DNA of 40,641 nucleotides from Monosiga brevicollis MX1. Its lineage: Eukaryota; Opisthokonta; Choanoflagellata; Craspedida; Salpingoecidae. Positions within the stretch are counted from its first letter, which is position 1. Each line of letters starts with the position of its first letter. Both the position numbers and the translations under genes were made by a program. Location of the stretch: the NCBI RefSeq assembly GCF_000002865.3, contig NW_001865043.1:899776-940416 (forward strand), given 5' to 3'. Positions 22,429-31,956 of this stretch are shown here, in pieces. The notes beneath the pieces were generated by a model. That model saw nothing but the letters and a program-made list of their open reading frames with translations. It was not told the DNA's origin and did not search any database.

Positions 22429-23445
22429 TTATAGCTCGTCGTCTTCATCAACCTCGCTATAGTCAACATCATCATCCTCCGCATCCGGTTCCTCGTCCTC
22501 GTCGTACTGGCCATCGTCATCTTCGTCGTCATCACCACCATCCTGTTGGCCCTCCTCATCGTCATCCTCGACGTATTGATTGTCATCCTCGTCTTGCTCA
22601 TAGGTAGCACCATCGTCCTCTTCGTCTCCTGCCTGGTCATCGCCACCCTGCGTAGTTTCGTCCTGATCGTACTCTCCGCCGGCATACTCGTCCTCTTCAT
22701 AGGCATGCTCATCGTAGTCGCCATCTTCCTCTGCATCATCACCTTCATCGTTGTCGTCCACCACGATATGACTATCCGAGTCGACTACGACCACTTCGTC
22801 ATCATCTTCGCCGTCCTCGTCCACCTCCACGTCATCTTCGTCGTCGTCGTCATCATACTGCGCCCCTTCCTCGGCATACAAGTCATCTTCGTTGGTGTCC
22901 CCAAGGGCGTTCATGTCGGCATCCTCGTCGTCTTCGTCTTCGTTAATCTGGTCAAAGTCGCCCTCGTTGGCCTCTTCTTCCGCGTCATCTTCCTCGTCAT
23001 CTTCCTCCTCGTCATCGTCCTCGCCGTCGTCTTCGTCCTCGTCAAGACCTTGTGCTTCGCCAGTCTCGCCCTCTTCGTCTTCGCTCATGGCATTCTCATC
23101 CTCGTCCTCGTCCTCCTCATTTTCATCCTCATCTCCTTCAGCGTCTTCTTCTTCATCCCCGTCAACATGGAGATCGCCGCCAAAATCCTCGTCGTCATCG
23201 ACCAAACCACCATGATCGACGCGGTGGTGGTTTGACTCGGCCTTGCCAGCATCAAACACGGTTGTTTCCATAGCCTCGTGCGAGCGACCAGACTGGTCCT
23301 CACCGGCATTGGGTGCCTCGTCCTCTTCATGATCTTCATCATCGCCATCCTCTTCGTCGTCATCGTCATAGGCGATGTCATACACGTTGAGGATGTCCCA
23401 GCGGCTGGAAAGCGCACAACCACTCAGGTACTTGACGAAGCGCAT
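22429..23445 (-). CDS. Extremely acidic single-exon protein ending DDEL
   Basis: An uninterrupted 338-residue frame. After a normal N-terminus (MRFVKYLSGCALSSRWDILN) nearly the whole protein is Asp/Glu, with scattered Gly, Ala and Tyr. I do not recognise a family. Such proteins often act as histone or ribosomal-protein chaperones or as nucleolar acidic factors, but nothing here proves that. The last residues are VDEDDEL; DDEL is an ER-retrieval signal in some yeasts, but the N-terminus is not a clear signal peptide, so this may be chance in acidic sequence. Only 117 bases separate its start from the stop codon of the OGFOD1-like gene upstream on the same strand, and an AT repeat there could serve as a TATA element. 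The absence of stops over 1 kb and the conventional N-terminus support a real gene, although low complexity weakens that argument. Confidence 0.7.
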   Translation of the reverse strand: MRFVKYLSGCALSSRWDILNVYDIAYDDDDEEDGDDEDHEEDEAPNAGEDQSGRSHEAMETTVFDAGKAESNHHRVDHGGLVDDDEDFGGDLHVDGDEEEDAEGDEDENEEDEDEDENAMSEDEEGETGEAQGLDEDEDDGEDDDEEEDDEEDDAEEEANEGDFDQINEDEDDEDADMNALGDTNEDDLYAEEGAQYDDDDDEDDVEVDEDGEDDDEVVVVDSDSHIVVDDNDEGDDAEEDGDYDEHAYEEDEYAGGEYDQDETTQGGDDQAGDEEDDGATYEQDEDDNQYVEDDDEEGQQDGGDDDEDDDGQYDEDEEPDAEDDDVDYSEVDEDDEL

Positions 23446-23522
23446 GGCTAAAAAAAAATATTACAACGGGAGAGAATAGAGCAGAGATGAGCGCAGTGGG
23501 AGGGAACAAGAAGCGGGCAAAA

Positions 23523-23539
23523 ATATATATATATATAAA
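23523..23539 (-). promoter_or_regulatory. Candidate TATA element of the acidic-protein gene
   Basis: An AT dinucleotide run (TTTATATATATATATATTTT on the minus strand) about 80-95 bases upstream of the acidic protein's start codon, within the 117 bases between the two genes. The spacing suits a TATA box with a short 5' UTR. A chance microsatellite is equally possible. Confidence 0.35.
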
Positions 23540-23562
23540 CATCGCTAGCGGAATGATAACAG

Positions 23563-25317
23563 TTAGGTCGACGTACTGCCAGTGTCGCGCAGGACAATGC
23601 TCAAGGTATTGGTGCTCGCTGAGACGGAGAGGAGATCATTACCCTCGGCATCATCATCGCAATACACTTCAGCGGCAACATTGTCCTCGTTCTCGGCGGC
23701 CAGGTAACATTGAAAGCCACCGACGTCACCACTGGCCCACACCGCCGTCGCTTGCTCCGACTCCTCACGCACAAAGCAGAGTGTTACATCCAGGCGAATG
23801 TCTTTCTCTAATTGACCGTGGTGGGCTACTGTGTAATCAAGACCAGGACGGAATCGACGGATTTGGGAGGTAACCGCGCTAAGGCGACCACCCGTCACCC
23901 GCTGCAGCCACTTGGCAAAGGCAGTGGATTGGAAGAGCTCGGTCTTAATCTCATGAAGCTTCTGACCGGCCAGGCGCGCTGCTGTCACGGCCTCTGCTTG
24001 ATTGTCTTGGGGGGCGTTGGCACCGTTGCTGTCGCCGTTGGTAGTTGCATCGGGACCGGGGAAGGTGAGGAAGCGCTGCATGTGGGCCGGACCGCGCGCA
24101 ATCCAACCTCCACCCATGCCTGTGGCATCAGGGGGCAAGCCGTCCAATTGGAGGTTGGACTTGACGTCTGCGTCCATGCAGAGACCATGGACGGCGTCGC
24201 CGAGGGAGGGGTGCAGAAACTTGCGAAGTTGCAGGGAAGATTCGTCTTCAAACTTGGCGGAAAGAGCTTGAAGGGCGTCGTCCTTGAGGTAAGCCTCATT
24301 GAGAAAACGCGCCAGGTAGGCACGCTCATCGGCCGTGAGCTCGGTATCGACGGCCGGGGGCTCGCTGTCGGGAGCGGTTTGGGGTTCCGGCTTTGGAGTC
24401 AATCCCGGGATGGAGACGGGGGCTTCGGTTTCGGCACGCGCAATCTTGAGTTGATTGAGCGAGGCCATTTCGGTGCCTTCGGGTTCAGAGGCAGCATGAA
24501 ACCAGCCCTGGATGCTGAGGCGCGGGCTGCCTTCGCGCATGACTTCTTGAACAGCGTGGTAGCTGCGACCAGGCTCGACGCGGAAAAAAGCCATGGTGTT
24601 GAAGAGAGGGAGGAGGCGTGCGGCAGGAATGGTTGAGGGAACCCCCTGTTCGAGTTGGCTCTTATCGGCACGTGTGAAGCTGGTCTGGGAGCTCTTTTCG
24701 AGGGGGAAGAGCTCGAGGGCACCGCCATCCTTTTCCGTCCAATCCTCGGCAGAAAAGTAAATGATGAAGGAGACGGCGCGGCTGCCAATGACGTCGTCGT
24801 GGCAAAGGAGGTGGCAACCCTCGGCGTATGCGGAAGCAGCCATGTCGACGCGATCAGTGAGCTCCCCGCAGCCTGCAATGCGCGAGATCATGCGACGAAA
24901 GGGTCCAGAGTAGAGGGCATCGCGCAGCTGGAGGAGGGTGGGCAGCTTGGCGGCCAGCTCAGGGTTGGTGCTGTCAACGTTGGCGAGGTCGGTCGTTTGG
25001 TAGAGCTTGAAGAGATCTGTTTCCTTGAACTTGGTCTCGAGCGTGCCGACAATCTCGTCGCGTACTTTTGTCAGGAGGTCGGTGGGGCAGAGCGGGGAGA
25101 AGACACAATGGCTGTATGGGGCTGCATTGACGTAGCGTTTGCGATTCTCGGCTATGGTGGCTTCCTCCAGGAGGTGCGGGGCGAGGACAGACAAGTCCAC
25201 GGCCGGCGCGATTTTGCCGCGCTTTGCTTGGGGCTCGGTCGAGACATCGTTGCTTCCGTTCATATTGTTGTTGGTGGTGCTGCTGTTGCCAGCACTGTCG
25301 CCGTTGAGGTCGGCCAT
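23563..25317 (-). CDS. OGFOD1: OGFOD1/Tpa1-like prolyl hydroxylase (2-oxoglutarate, Fe(II) dioxygenase)
   Basis: Homologue of OGFOD1 and yeast Tpa1, which hydroxylate a proline of small-subunit ribosomal protein uS12 (RPS23) and influence translation termination and stress responses. It is a single exon of 584 residues; human OGFOD1 has 542. Fe(II) ligands are His173 and Asp175 in CHDDVIGSR and His254 in SYHAVQEV. Arg266 in RLSIQGWFH is the expected 2-oxoglutarate anchor. The family's second, non-catalytic double-stranded beta-helix follows, ending with VEVYCDDDAEGND-type sequence. The basic patch AKRGK near residue 31 could be a nuclear signal. The start chosen is MADLNGDSAG at 25317; the same frame stays open upstream to 25587, but that part reads as untranslated leader, with a possible intron acceptor (CTTTAG) just before it. 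Confidence 0.92.
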   Translation of the reverse strand: MADLNGDSAGNSSTTNNNMNGSNDVSTEPQAKRGKIAPAVDLSVLAPHLLEEATIAENRKRYVNAAPYSHCVFSPLCPTDLLTKVRDEIVGTLETKFKETDLFKLYQTTDLANVDSTNPELAAKLPTLLQLRDALYSGPFRRMISRIAGCGELTDRVDMAASAYAEGCHLLCHDDVIGSRAVSFIIYFSAEDWTEKDGGALELFPLEKSSQTSFTRADKSQLEQGVPSTIPAARLLPLFNTMAFFRVEPGRSYHAVQEVMREGSPRLSIQGWFHAASEPEGTEMASLNQLKIARAETEAPVSIPGLTPKPEPQTAPDSEPPAVDTELTADERAYLARFLNEAYLKDDALQALSAKFEDESSLQLRKFLHPSLGDAVHGLCMDADVKSNLQLDGLPPDATGMGGGWIARGPAHMQRFLTFPGPDATTNGDSNGANAPQDNQAEAVTAARLAGQKLHEIKTELFQSTAFAKWLQRVTGGRLSAVTSQIRRFRPGLDYTVAHHGQLEKDIRLDVTLCFVREESEQATAVWASGDVGGFQCYLAAENEDNVAAEVYCDDDAEGNDLLSVSASTNTLSIVLRDTGSTST

Positions 25318-26385
25318 GCTAACAAGTTGGGCCGTACGAGCAGTCCTAAAGCACGATGACCATGGCGGGTGATCAGAGAAGTGGTTGTGACAGCATCGAG
25401 AAACCCCGCCCGGAGATAGGGCGCGCGTGAAGTGCCAGGCCAATGGCAGCCCCAGGCTTTGGTGTGCTTGTGTCCATTGTGCATGATGGGGCGGGGGTGT
25501 GATGGGGGCAAAGTGGCTGACAAAGAGAATCAGTGCACCACACAAAGAATCAAAATTCCCAAAAAAACAACCATGTGCTTGAAACACACACTCATGCTAC
25601 CAATACACAAGGCCCTCCTTATGTGTGTATGTCTGTGTGTGTGTGTGTGTGTGTCTGTGTGTGTGTTGTGTGTGTTCTCTCTCTCTTTCTTTCTCTCTTT
25701 CTCTCTTTCTCTCTTTCTCTCTTTCTCTGTAACATATGAACGGGAAAGCAAAAAGTCACACAAAGAAGACTTACCCTTGTCTTGGTGCAGCAAATCGCTT
25801 TCAAGGAGAGAGAGAGTTGAGTGCGTGTTGGCTTGATGTCAAGCACACAGCAAACAACAACAACTCGCGCGCTCGCTCTCGGCCTCACGCGCACGGTCGC
25901 TCGCTCAAGCTGAGCGAGCGCGCACACGGGCGACGGCGGGTGGTAGCAAGGGCACCAAAGGTCACTTGGCTGCACGGTGTGTGCGGCTGTGGGCAGCTGG
26001 GACGGACGGGCTGCAAGTTTGAGCTGGTGGTCCGCAGCTTCGGACAGACAAATGGGCAGGGGCAGCAGCAGCCTGGCTCGCATGCGCTGAATCGCGGCAA
26101 GGGTTGTGGACAGGCAGCGATGAAGAACCCAGGGATCCCGGCTGGTTGCGGCAGCGCTATTGTGTGGGCTGGTTCAAGCACGCGACACCACGTTGGGATT
26201 GGAGAAAATGGCAGCTCAACAAGCCGATCTGTGCAGAGCGGGTGCTCTCCAGCTCAAGAGAGCGTGTGTGTGTGTGTGTGAATGCGAGGAAGTGTTTTCA
26301 AGCCCGTTAACGTTGAAACCTTATTTAAACCTTATCACTACTACTCCATTGGATGTTGGGACGTTTGGATGATCTCTCTGTGTTG

Positions 26386-26421
<36 letters not shown>

Positions 26422-27350
26422 AGAGAAGAAAGAATCAGTGTATCAAGATAATATGCAAGGTAAGGGAGACGTCTTCTCCTAATAGCTTATGAGTGAGGGC
26501 AAATCAGTAACAGAAGGAAGGAGCAATGATAAACTCACCACTTCATTCTAAAAAGAAGGGAACGCTGACTGACTTACTGAATGTGACTGCTTGAGACGGG
26601 TGGTGGTGGTGGTGATCAAAGCGGGACGTTTCTCTTCGTCGCGAAAGATGTTCGTCGAGTGGGGACACACACACACACACACGCACACGCATGTACAAAA
26701 CCATGTGTGTGTTAAACTTGGGCTCGCTTTTCTATTCTAATTTCTCTGCTTGATGTCGTTGCACGCACACACACACAACAGTGCACGCACGCGTGGTCAT
26801 GCACTCCAATCACGACTTGCATCACACACACCAGCAGGCCAATAAGCGTGAACCTCACTGTGAGTTGCACACACCAATGTGAGGGAGAGCAAAGCCTACA
26901 AGGAAACAAAGAAGAAGCAGAAGCACATGTAGCATCACTGGAATCCTCATAGAGTGATTGGCTTGCAAGCGGTATGTAATGTCTCCAACCTTGTGGCTTG
27001 GAAACAATCTTCCAGGCTTCAGAGCCAGACCTGGAGTCTCCCAGTCTGGCCAGAGACTGAGTCGAGCTTGGAGATTGTCAGCGCCAGACCAAACCATCAA
27101 ACCGTAAGAATGGGTGGAGGGGGGCACACGACACGACGGATCAATGCAAGGCAGGGTGGGCCTGGGTAGCCGATGTCTCGGCTTACAATGTTGCAAGGTA
27201 GATTGAGAATGCTTGCGTTGCACCCAAACCCCCATGACATGGCGGAAAAAGCGGAATTTGATAATTCACAACAGTCAAGAGACGGTCAGAAAAGCCAGAG
27301 AAAGAGTCAATTGGCACGGCAATAAAGAGTAAAAAACGAAGCAACCAGAG
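25318..27350. other. Gene-poor, microsatellite-rich 2-kb region
   Basis: No convincing gene. It contains TG and CT repeats at 25621-25730, TG runs near 26263-26280 and 26388-26418, and CA runs near 26666-26685. The left end is the upstream region of the OGFOD1-like gene and the right end the 3' flank of the ACBP gene. The largest frame (plus strand, 25736-26281) has repeat-like, basic composition and no recognisable domain. Confidence 0.5.
25621..25730. repeat. (TG)n and (CTTT)n/(CT)n microsatellite cluster
   Basis: TG repeats followed by CT and TCTTTC repeats, about 300-410 bases upstream of the OGFOD1-like start. Here the coding strand carries the purines, unlike the other upstream tracts. 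Confidence 0.9.
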
Positions 27351-27866
27351 TTATGCCTTGTAGTCCTTGAGGGCCGGGTGCTGCTCCCAGTTGGGATCAT
27401 CCTTGGCCAGAAGATCGACGTAGGCCTTCATCGCGTCTTCCTTGGACATGCCTGCATGCGCCACAAAACCCACCCCCGGAAGGCAAACCACCATCAGATT
27501 GGATCGCACACTTGCAAACCAAAGTACACGCACACGCACTCTGACACATTTGTTTGCAAAAAAGACTGACCGCGCACAGAGTTCCAGGCCTTCCACTTGG
27601 CCGAGGCCTCGAGCTGCAAACCAATCACACGGGCCGGACGAAGAGAGATTGAGCCAAAGAAACCCTTTTTCCCAACCAACTGAGACAAGACACTACGGGT
27701 GGCACGCGCTGACCTGCACGGCCCAGGGCTGGCTTTCGTTGTTGTCGCCGACGGTCGCTTGCTTGTAGTACTTGTAGAAGCTGAGCTTGGTCTCGTTGCT
27801 GCTGTCACCCACCGCGGGACCGTTGCGGATCAGCCAGACGGCCTTGTTGAACTGAGCCTCAGTCAT
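27351..27866 (-). CDS. Acyl-CoA-binding protein
   Basis: Small cytosolic carrier that binds long-chain acyl-CoA esters. Three exons, 27714-27866 (51 codons), 27571-27613 and 27351-27451, join in phase to 98 residues. ACBP family proteins have about 85-100. The four-helix family signature is clear: FYKYYKQATVGD in helix 2 with the ligand-binding Tyr and Lys, KWKAWNSVRG in helix 3, and MSKEDAMKAYVDLLA in helix 4. The start is MTEAQFNKAV; an upstream in-frame ATG (27908) is separated from it by a probable acceptor site, so a 5' UTR intron is likely. The gene is divergent from ribosomal protein P0, with about 800 bases between start codons. Confidence 0.95.
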
Positions 27867-28673
27867 GATGATGGTTCGGTTGGCTGTCGAAATCAAACGG
27901 GAAATCAACTAGGCAGAAACACACGCCCAAGCATCCAGCAGAACACAAGGTGAGTATCACAAGAGAGTCGCAACAAAGCCACCCGGCCCAATCTTCTGCA
28001 CCCGACTCACGAGATCCCTCCAAACAAAAACCGCGAGCGGCCAAACAAGTCTGATTCCTGGCCGCAACCGAGAACCAAAACCAAAACAGGTCGCGTCATT
28101 CCATAAAAACAATAAAGGGCAACTGCCATGGAAGATAAATCCCATCTTCACCTCACGAATCTCTTCCCCTTGCGCCCGTCCCTCCTGGGCCACGCTTCCC
28201 AACCACCGGCCACCGCCGAAACCCAACGGCAAGACCACTGCCGCTCATCACTGGCGAGCGAGCGAGCCTCATCCAGCAGCTTGCGCTGTATTGTTGGAGG
28301 CCAAAGACCAACCTGCTTGCAAGCAAAAATGTCGTCATGTTTTCCTTGGCTGGAGTTGGACCCGGAAAAGCTCAACAAGCTAAAAGTTTTACCACGAAAA
28401 ATCAGATTCAAGTCTATACAAACCATGCACCGCATGCACTTTTCTTTTTATCCCGTACGTGCTGTGTGATGGACCAGAAAGACGCTGCCCTTGGCGCTGC
28501 CGCTGCCGCTGCCGTCACCGCTTGTCGCCTGAGGCTGGGTTGTTAAACCCCTGTGTACCTGCTCTGCCACCCCCTCACAAGCCTTGGCTCACACCATTCC
28601 TGCTGCCACTCGTAATGTTGACAGGATCGCTAAGTCAAATTTTTTTGAACCGGGCCATAACCTCACCGTCAAA
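27867..28673. other. Divergent promoter region of ACBP and P0
   Basis: About 800 bases between the start codons of two housekeeping genes transcribed away from each other. It contains no domain-bearing frame. It probably holds both promoters and leader introns. Unlike other upstream regions here it has no long CT tract. Confidence 0.5.
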
Positions 28674-29606
28674 ATGGTCAAGGTCGATCGCAAGACTTGG
28701 AAGAAGCTGTACTTCCAGCGCTTCTACGAGTACCTCGAGAAGTTCTCGCGCATCCTCATTGTGCACGCCGACAATGTTGGCTCCAAGCAGATGCAGGACA
28801 TCCGCGCTGCCCTCCGCGGCAACTGCGAGCTCCTGATGGGCAAGAACACCATGGTCCGCCGTGCTCTCCTCGACCACGAGAACGAGATCTTCCACGAGCT
28901 GCTCCCCCACATCAAGGGCAACGTTGGCCTTCTCTTCACCAACGACGACTTTGTCGCCATCCGTGACGTCCTCCTTGACCACAAGGTTGCCGCCCCTGCC
29001 CGTGTCGGTGCCATTGCCCCCGAACCCATCATCATCCCCGCTGGTCCTACCGGTCAGGATGCCCAGAAGACTTCCTTCTTCCAGGCCCTCAACATCCCCA
29101 CCAAGATTGCCAAGGGCTCCATTGAGATTATCTCGGAAGTCCGTCTTCTGGAGGAGGGTGGCCGTGTCGGTCCCTCGGAGGCTGCTCTCCTGAACATGTT
29201 GGGCATCTCCCCCTTCAGCTATGGTCTCGTCGTCGTCCAGATCTACGAGAACGGTGCCTGCTTCAACCCCAAGATCCTGGACATCACCAACGATGACCTC
29301 GTTGCCAAGTTCATGGAGGGTAGCCGCAAGGTTGCTGCCGTCTCTCTGGCCATTGGCCGCCCCAACCCGGCCTCGGTCCCCCACATGGTCATCAACGGCT
29401 ACAAGAACGTTCTCGCCATCGCTTGCGTCACCGAGATCACCTTCCCTCTCGCCGAGAAGGCCAAGGCTTACCTCGCCAACCCCGAGGCCTTTGCCGTTGC
29501 TGCTGCCCCTGCTGCCGCCGCTGCCCCTGCTGCTGCCGCCGCCGCTGCCCCCGAACCCGAGTCGGAGGATGATGAGGAGATGGACGGCTTCTCCCTCTTC
29601 GATTAA
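28674..29606 (+). CDS. RPLP0: 60S acidic ribosomal protein P0 (uL10)
   Basis: Stalk-base protein of the large ribosomal subunit; it binds 28S rRNA and carries P1/P2 dimers, forming the GTPase-associated centre. A single exon of 310 residues, close to the family length of 310-320. The N-terminal uL10 domain begins MVKVDRKTWKKLYFQRFYEY and includes GKNTMVRRAL. The middle has the insertion domain, and the C-terminus has an Ala-rich hinge followed by the acidic tail EDDEEMDGFSLFD, which is the P-protein signature recognised by elongation factors. The frame opens upstream at 28584, but MVKVD is the family start and follows AAA ATGG. Codons end mostly in C, typical of a highly expressed gene; this bias also creates a long antisense open frame. 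Confidence 0.98.
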   Translation: MVKVDRKTWKKLYFQRFYEYLEKFSRILIVHADNVGSKQMQDIRAALRGNCELLMGKNTMVRRALLDHENEIFHELLPHIKGNVGLLFTNDDFVAIRDVLLDHKVAAPARVGAIAPEPIIIPAGPTGQDAQKTSFFQALNIPTKIAKGSIEIISEVRLLEEGGRVGPSEAALLNMLGISPFSYGLVVVQIYENGACFNPKILDITNDDLVAKFMEGSRKVAAVSLAIGRPNPASVPHMVINGYKNVLAIACVTEITFPLAEKAKAYLANPEAFAVAAAPAAAAAPAAAAAAAPEPESEDDEEMDGFSLFD

Positions 29607-30073
29607 GCTTCCTGTCTTGTCGTGCGCCAAGCCTCGTAGCGCTCTGCCAAGCCGCTGTGCTGCAGCCCCTGGCTGATGCTATGGCCCAAGTGGGAGATTT
29701 CATGCCGTCCGTGGCTGGTCTCCCGCCGTCGGTCCTGGTGTTGCGAGCTTCTCGAGTGCCCATGTGCACCTCAACTCAATTGACGTCGAAAGCCATGACA
29801 TTACTTTCTGTTGACTTTCTCTTTCTCTTGTCAATGTGTTTCCTAACTTGATCCCGTTGTGCTTTCTAAAAGAGTGAGGAAGCAAGCGGACTGCTGCTGG
29901 TTCCTGTCTGGTCGAGCCTCAAGATGGAGGATAAAACAAAAGATTAAAAAGGCTCAATTAATAGCATCGGCTTGGCCTCAACCAACAGTCCAACTGCAAT
30001 GAGGTGAGGCACCGGGCACGGAAAAAAACTCGCAGCAAGAACAAACAGTATTCGCAGGCGTCTTGTTCTATCC
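29607..30073. other. Convergent 3' region between P0 and BBS1
   Basis: Tail-to-tail intergenic stretch. AT-rich sequence near 29930-29960 may hold 3'-end signals. No gene is seen. Confidence 0.5.
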
Positions 30074-31912
30074 TCACCGGACGTTGATCAGAGGTTCAGA
30101 AATGGGCATTTCTATCAGCGCCGTCACCAAGGGGCGTGGGTTGGGCGGCATATACACATGAGCCGTGATCGGTGAAGAAGTCAGCTCCTCACTCTCCAAA
30201 TACTTGACCAGCGTAGCCTTGCGATAAATGACACCAGGCACCGCGCACGGCAAATGCACCACCCGATCCTCCAGCTAAAGGCAACCCCCCACCAAGTTAT
30301 GCGCAGTGTAATCTGACGGTCGAGGCGGTCCCACGCTACCCAAGCATCGCAGCATCGGCCAGTAGACGTACCTCATACATCGTAGGATCCGCATGGAACG
30401 AAATATGGATGTCCCGCGCCAATTGCTTGGGCGATGTATTCTAAGACATCGAACGAAGGGTGATGGCACACACATGCACGAGGCCATGTGAATGCCATCA
30501 CAAAGAGCATCTCATTGACAACGCGATGACGCTTGCGTCCACCACCACCTCATCTCAAGGACCTTCCTTTCAACCACGCCCCCCCCTCCCAATCCTCTTC
30601 GGAACGATCACTGTCATGTCCTGCTCCGCACCTGCACCTTGACGATGACCTTGAAGTGCGGACCAATGCCGTGCACCTCTGCATCCACCTAAAAGCGTGA
30701 AAGCCATGGCCACCCGGCCAAGTATCGCCCAGATGTGAGGCGGGCAGGCCCAGTCGGCCAGTATGTGCAGGATGAAGACCGCCGAAAGGTTCAACCACGC
30801 TCTACCACATACGTGCAAGGAGACATCCTGCGTCTTGACATCGGGCGCTAGACTCTTTTTGATTGCCTTAACATAGTTGCGCGCTGCGCCGGCGTACCCA
30901 CCCCAACCACAAACCCCAAGCCAGGAGTGCATTTGTGAGCAATTCACAGATCAACAGAGTGGCGTGCTTCGTTGAGACAGCCATGGCGAGCAATGCGAGG
31001 TGCCAAACAGACCAATGTTGAGCTGCATGAGATACAGATCCCGTTGAAAGATACGATGCATCTGCACGGCGTGGGCCTTCTCCCGCATGGTCTGGTCAAC
31101 GTAAAGCTGTGTCTTCTTTGGCACTTTTATGCGCACATTCTGCTCGGGGGGTGCCCCTTGCAGTCGATTGCGATTGGTAAAGTCGGCGCCCTTCTTCACC
31201 CGCGCCAGGAATAGACTACCATCGGTCCCCACGCCCGCAAAGACATATGTACCCCGCCAAATGTGATCAAACGCAACCCCCGCTAAAGGCATGGGGCTCG
31301 AAAATGTGTCAATCAGGCCCGTGTCCGTGAACACGTGCACATGTCGGTCAGCCGTTGCGACCATCACACCCTGCCAAAAAGAGCCCAAGAAGAACCACGA
31401 TGAGTTGGAGCAGGGTTGTGCAGTTGAGCAATCAAAACGGCAACTTACGCGGAGCATTTTGATCTTGTAGTCAAACGCGCAGCAGCTCAAGGGCACATCC
31501 GAAAAGGCGTGCTCCCAGAGGCGTCGGCCCTTTGAATTGAACGCCAGCAAATGACCGTTGGTACACGTGACCAAAATGGCCTTGCCAATACTACGGACAA
31601 CACCCAAGCATGCCATACAAGATGAGAATAGACAGAGCACACCTCAAGACGGTCAAAACCTTGGTGGTATGCCCATTCCATCCCTTCTCGTCAAGGCCAA
31701 GTGAGAAGCCGGCAACATTGAATATCGAGCACAGCCACTGTTCTGACGCGCGCGCCCTCTAAGCTCAACACGACTGCGTACCGCTGACAGTCGACGGCAG
31801 GGGATGGCAGGTCAATCACCAGATCCGAGACGGCTTTGCTGTGAGCCCACATGGAGTGAGGTGGCATGTGTGATAGAAATGCTACCTGACTGCCATCGCA
31901 AACCACAAAATT

Positions 31913-31956
<44 letters not shown>

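Noticed and set aside
22546-23235. 229-residue plus-strand hydrophobic frame, apparently many membrane segments
   Set aside because: It is the antisense reading of the Asp/Glu-rich gene; GAC/GAG codons read backwards as Val/Leu/Ile.
25318-25587. N-terminal extension of the OGFOD1-like frame (90 residues)
   Set aside because: The extension lacks domain sequence, is Pro/His/Cys-rich and includes a likely intron acceptor; MADLNGDSAG gives the expected family start.
28635-29630. 331-residue minus-strand open frame opposite ribosomal protein P0
   Set aside because: It is the mirror of a highly codon-biased gene; C-ending codons avoid stops on the other strand. Composition is Gly/Asp/Val-rich without any domain.
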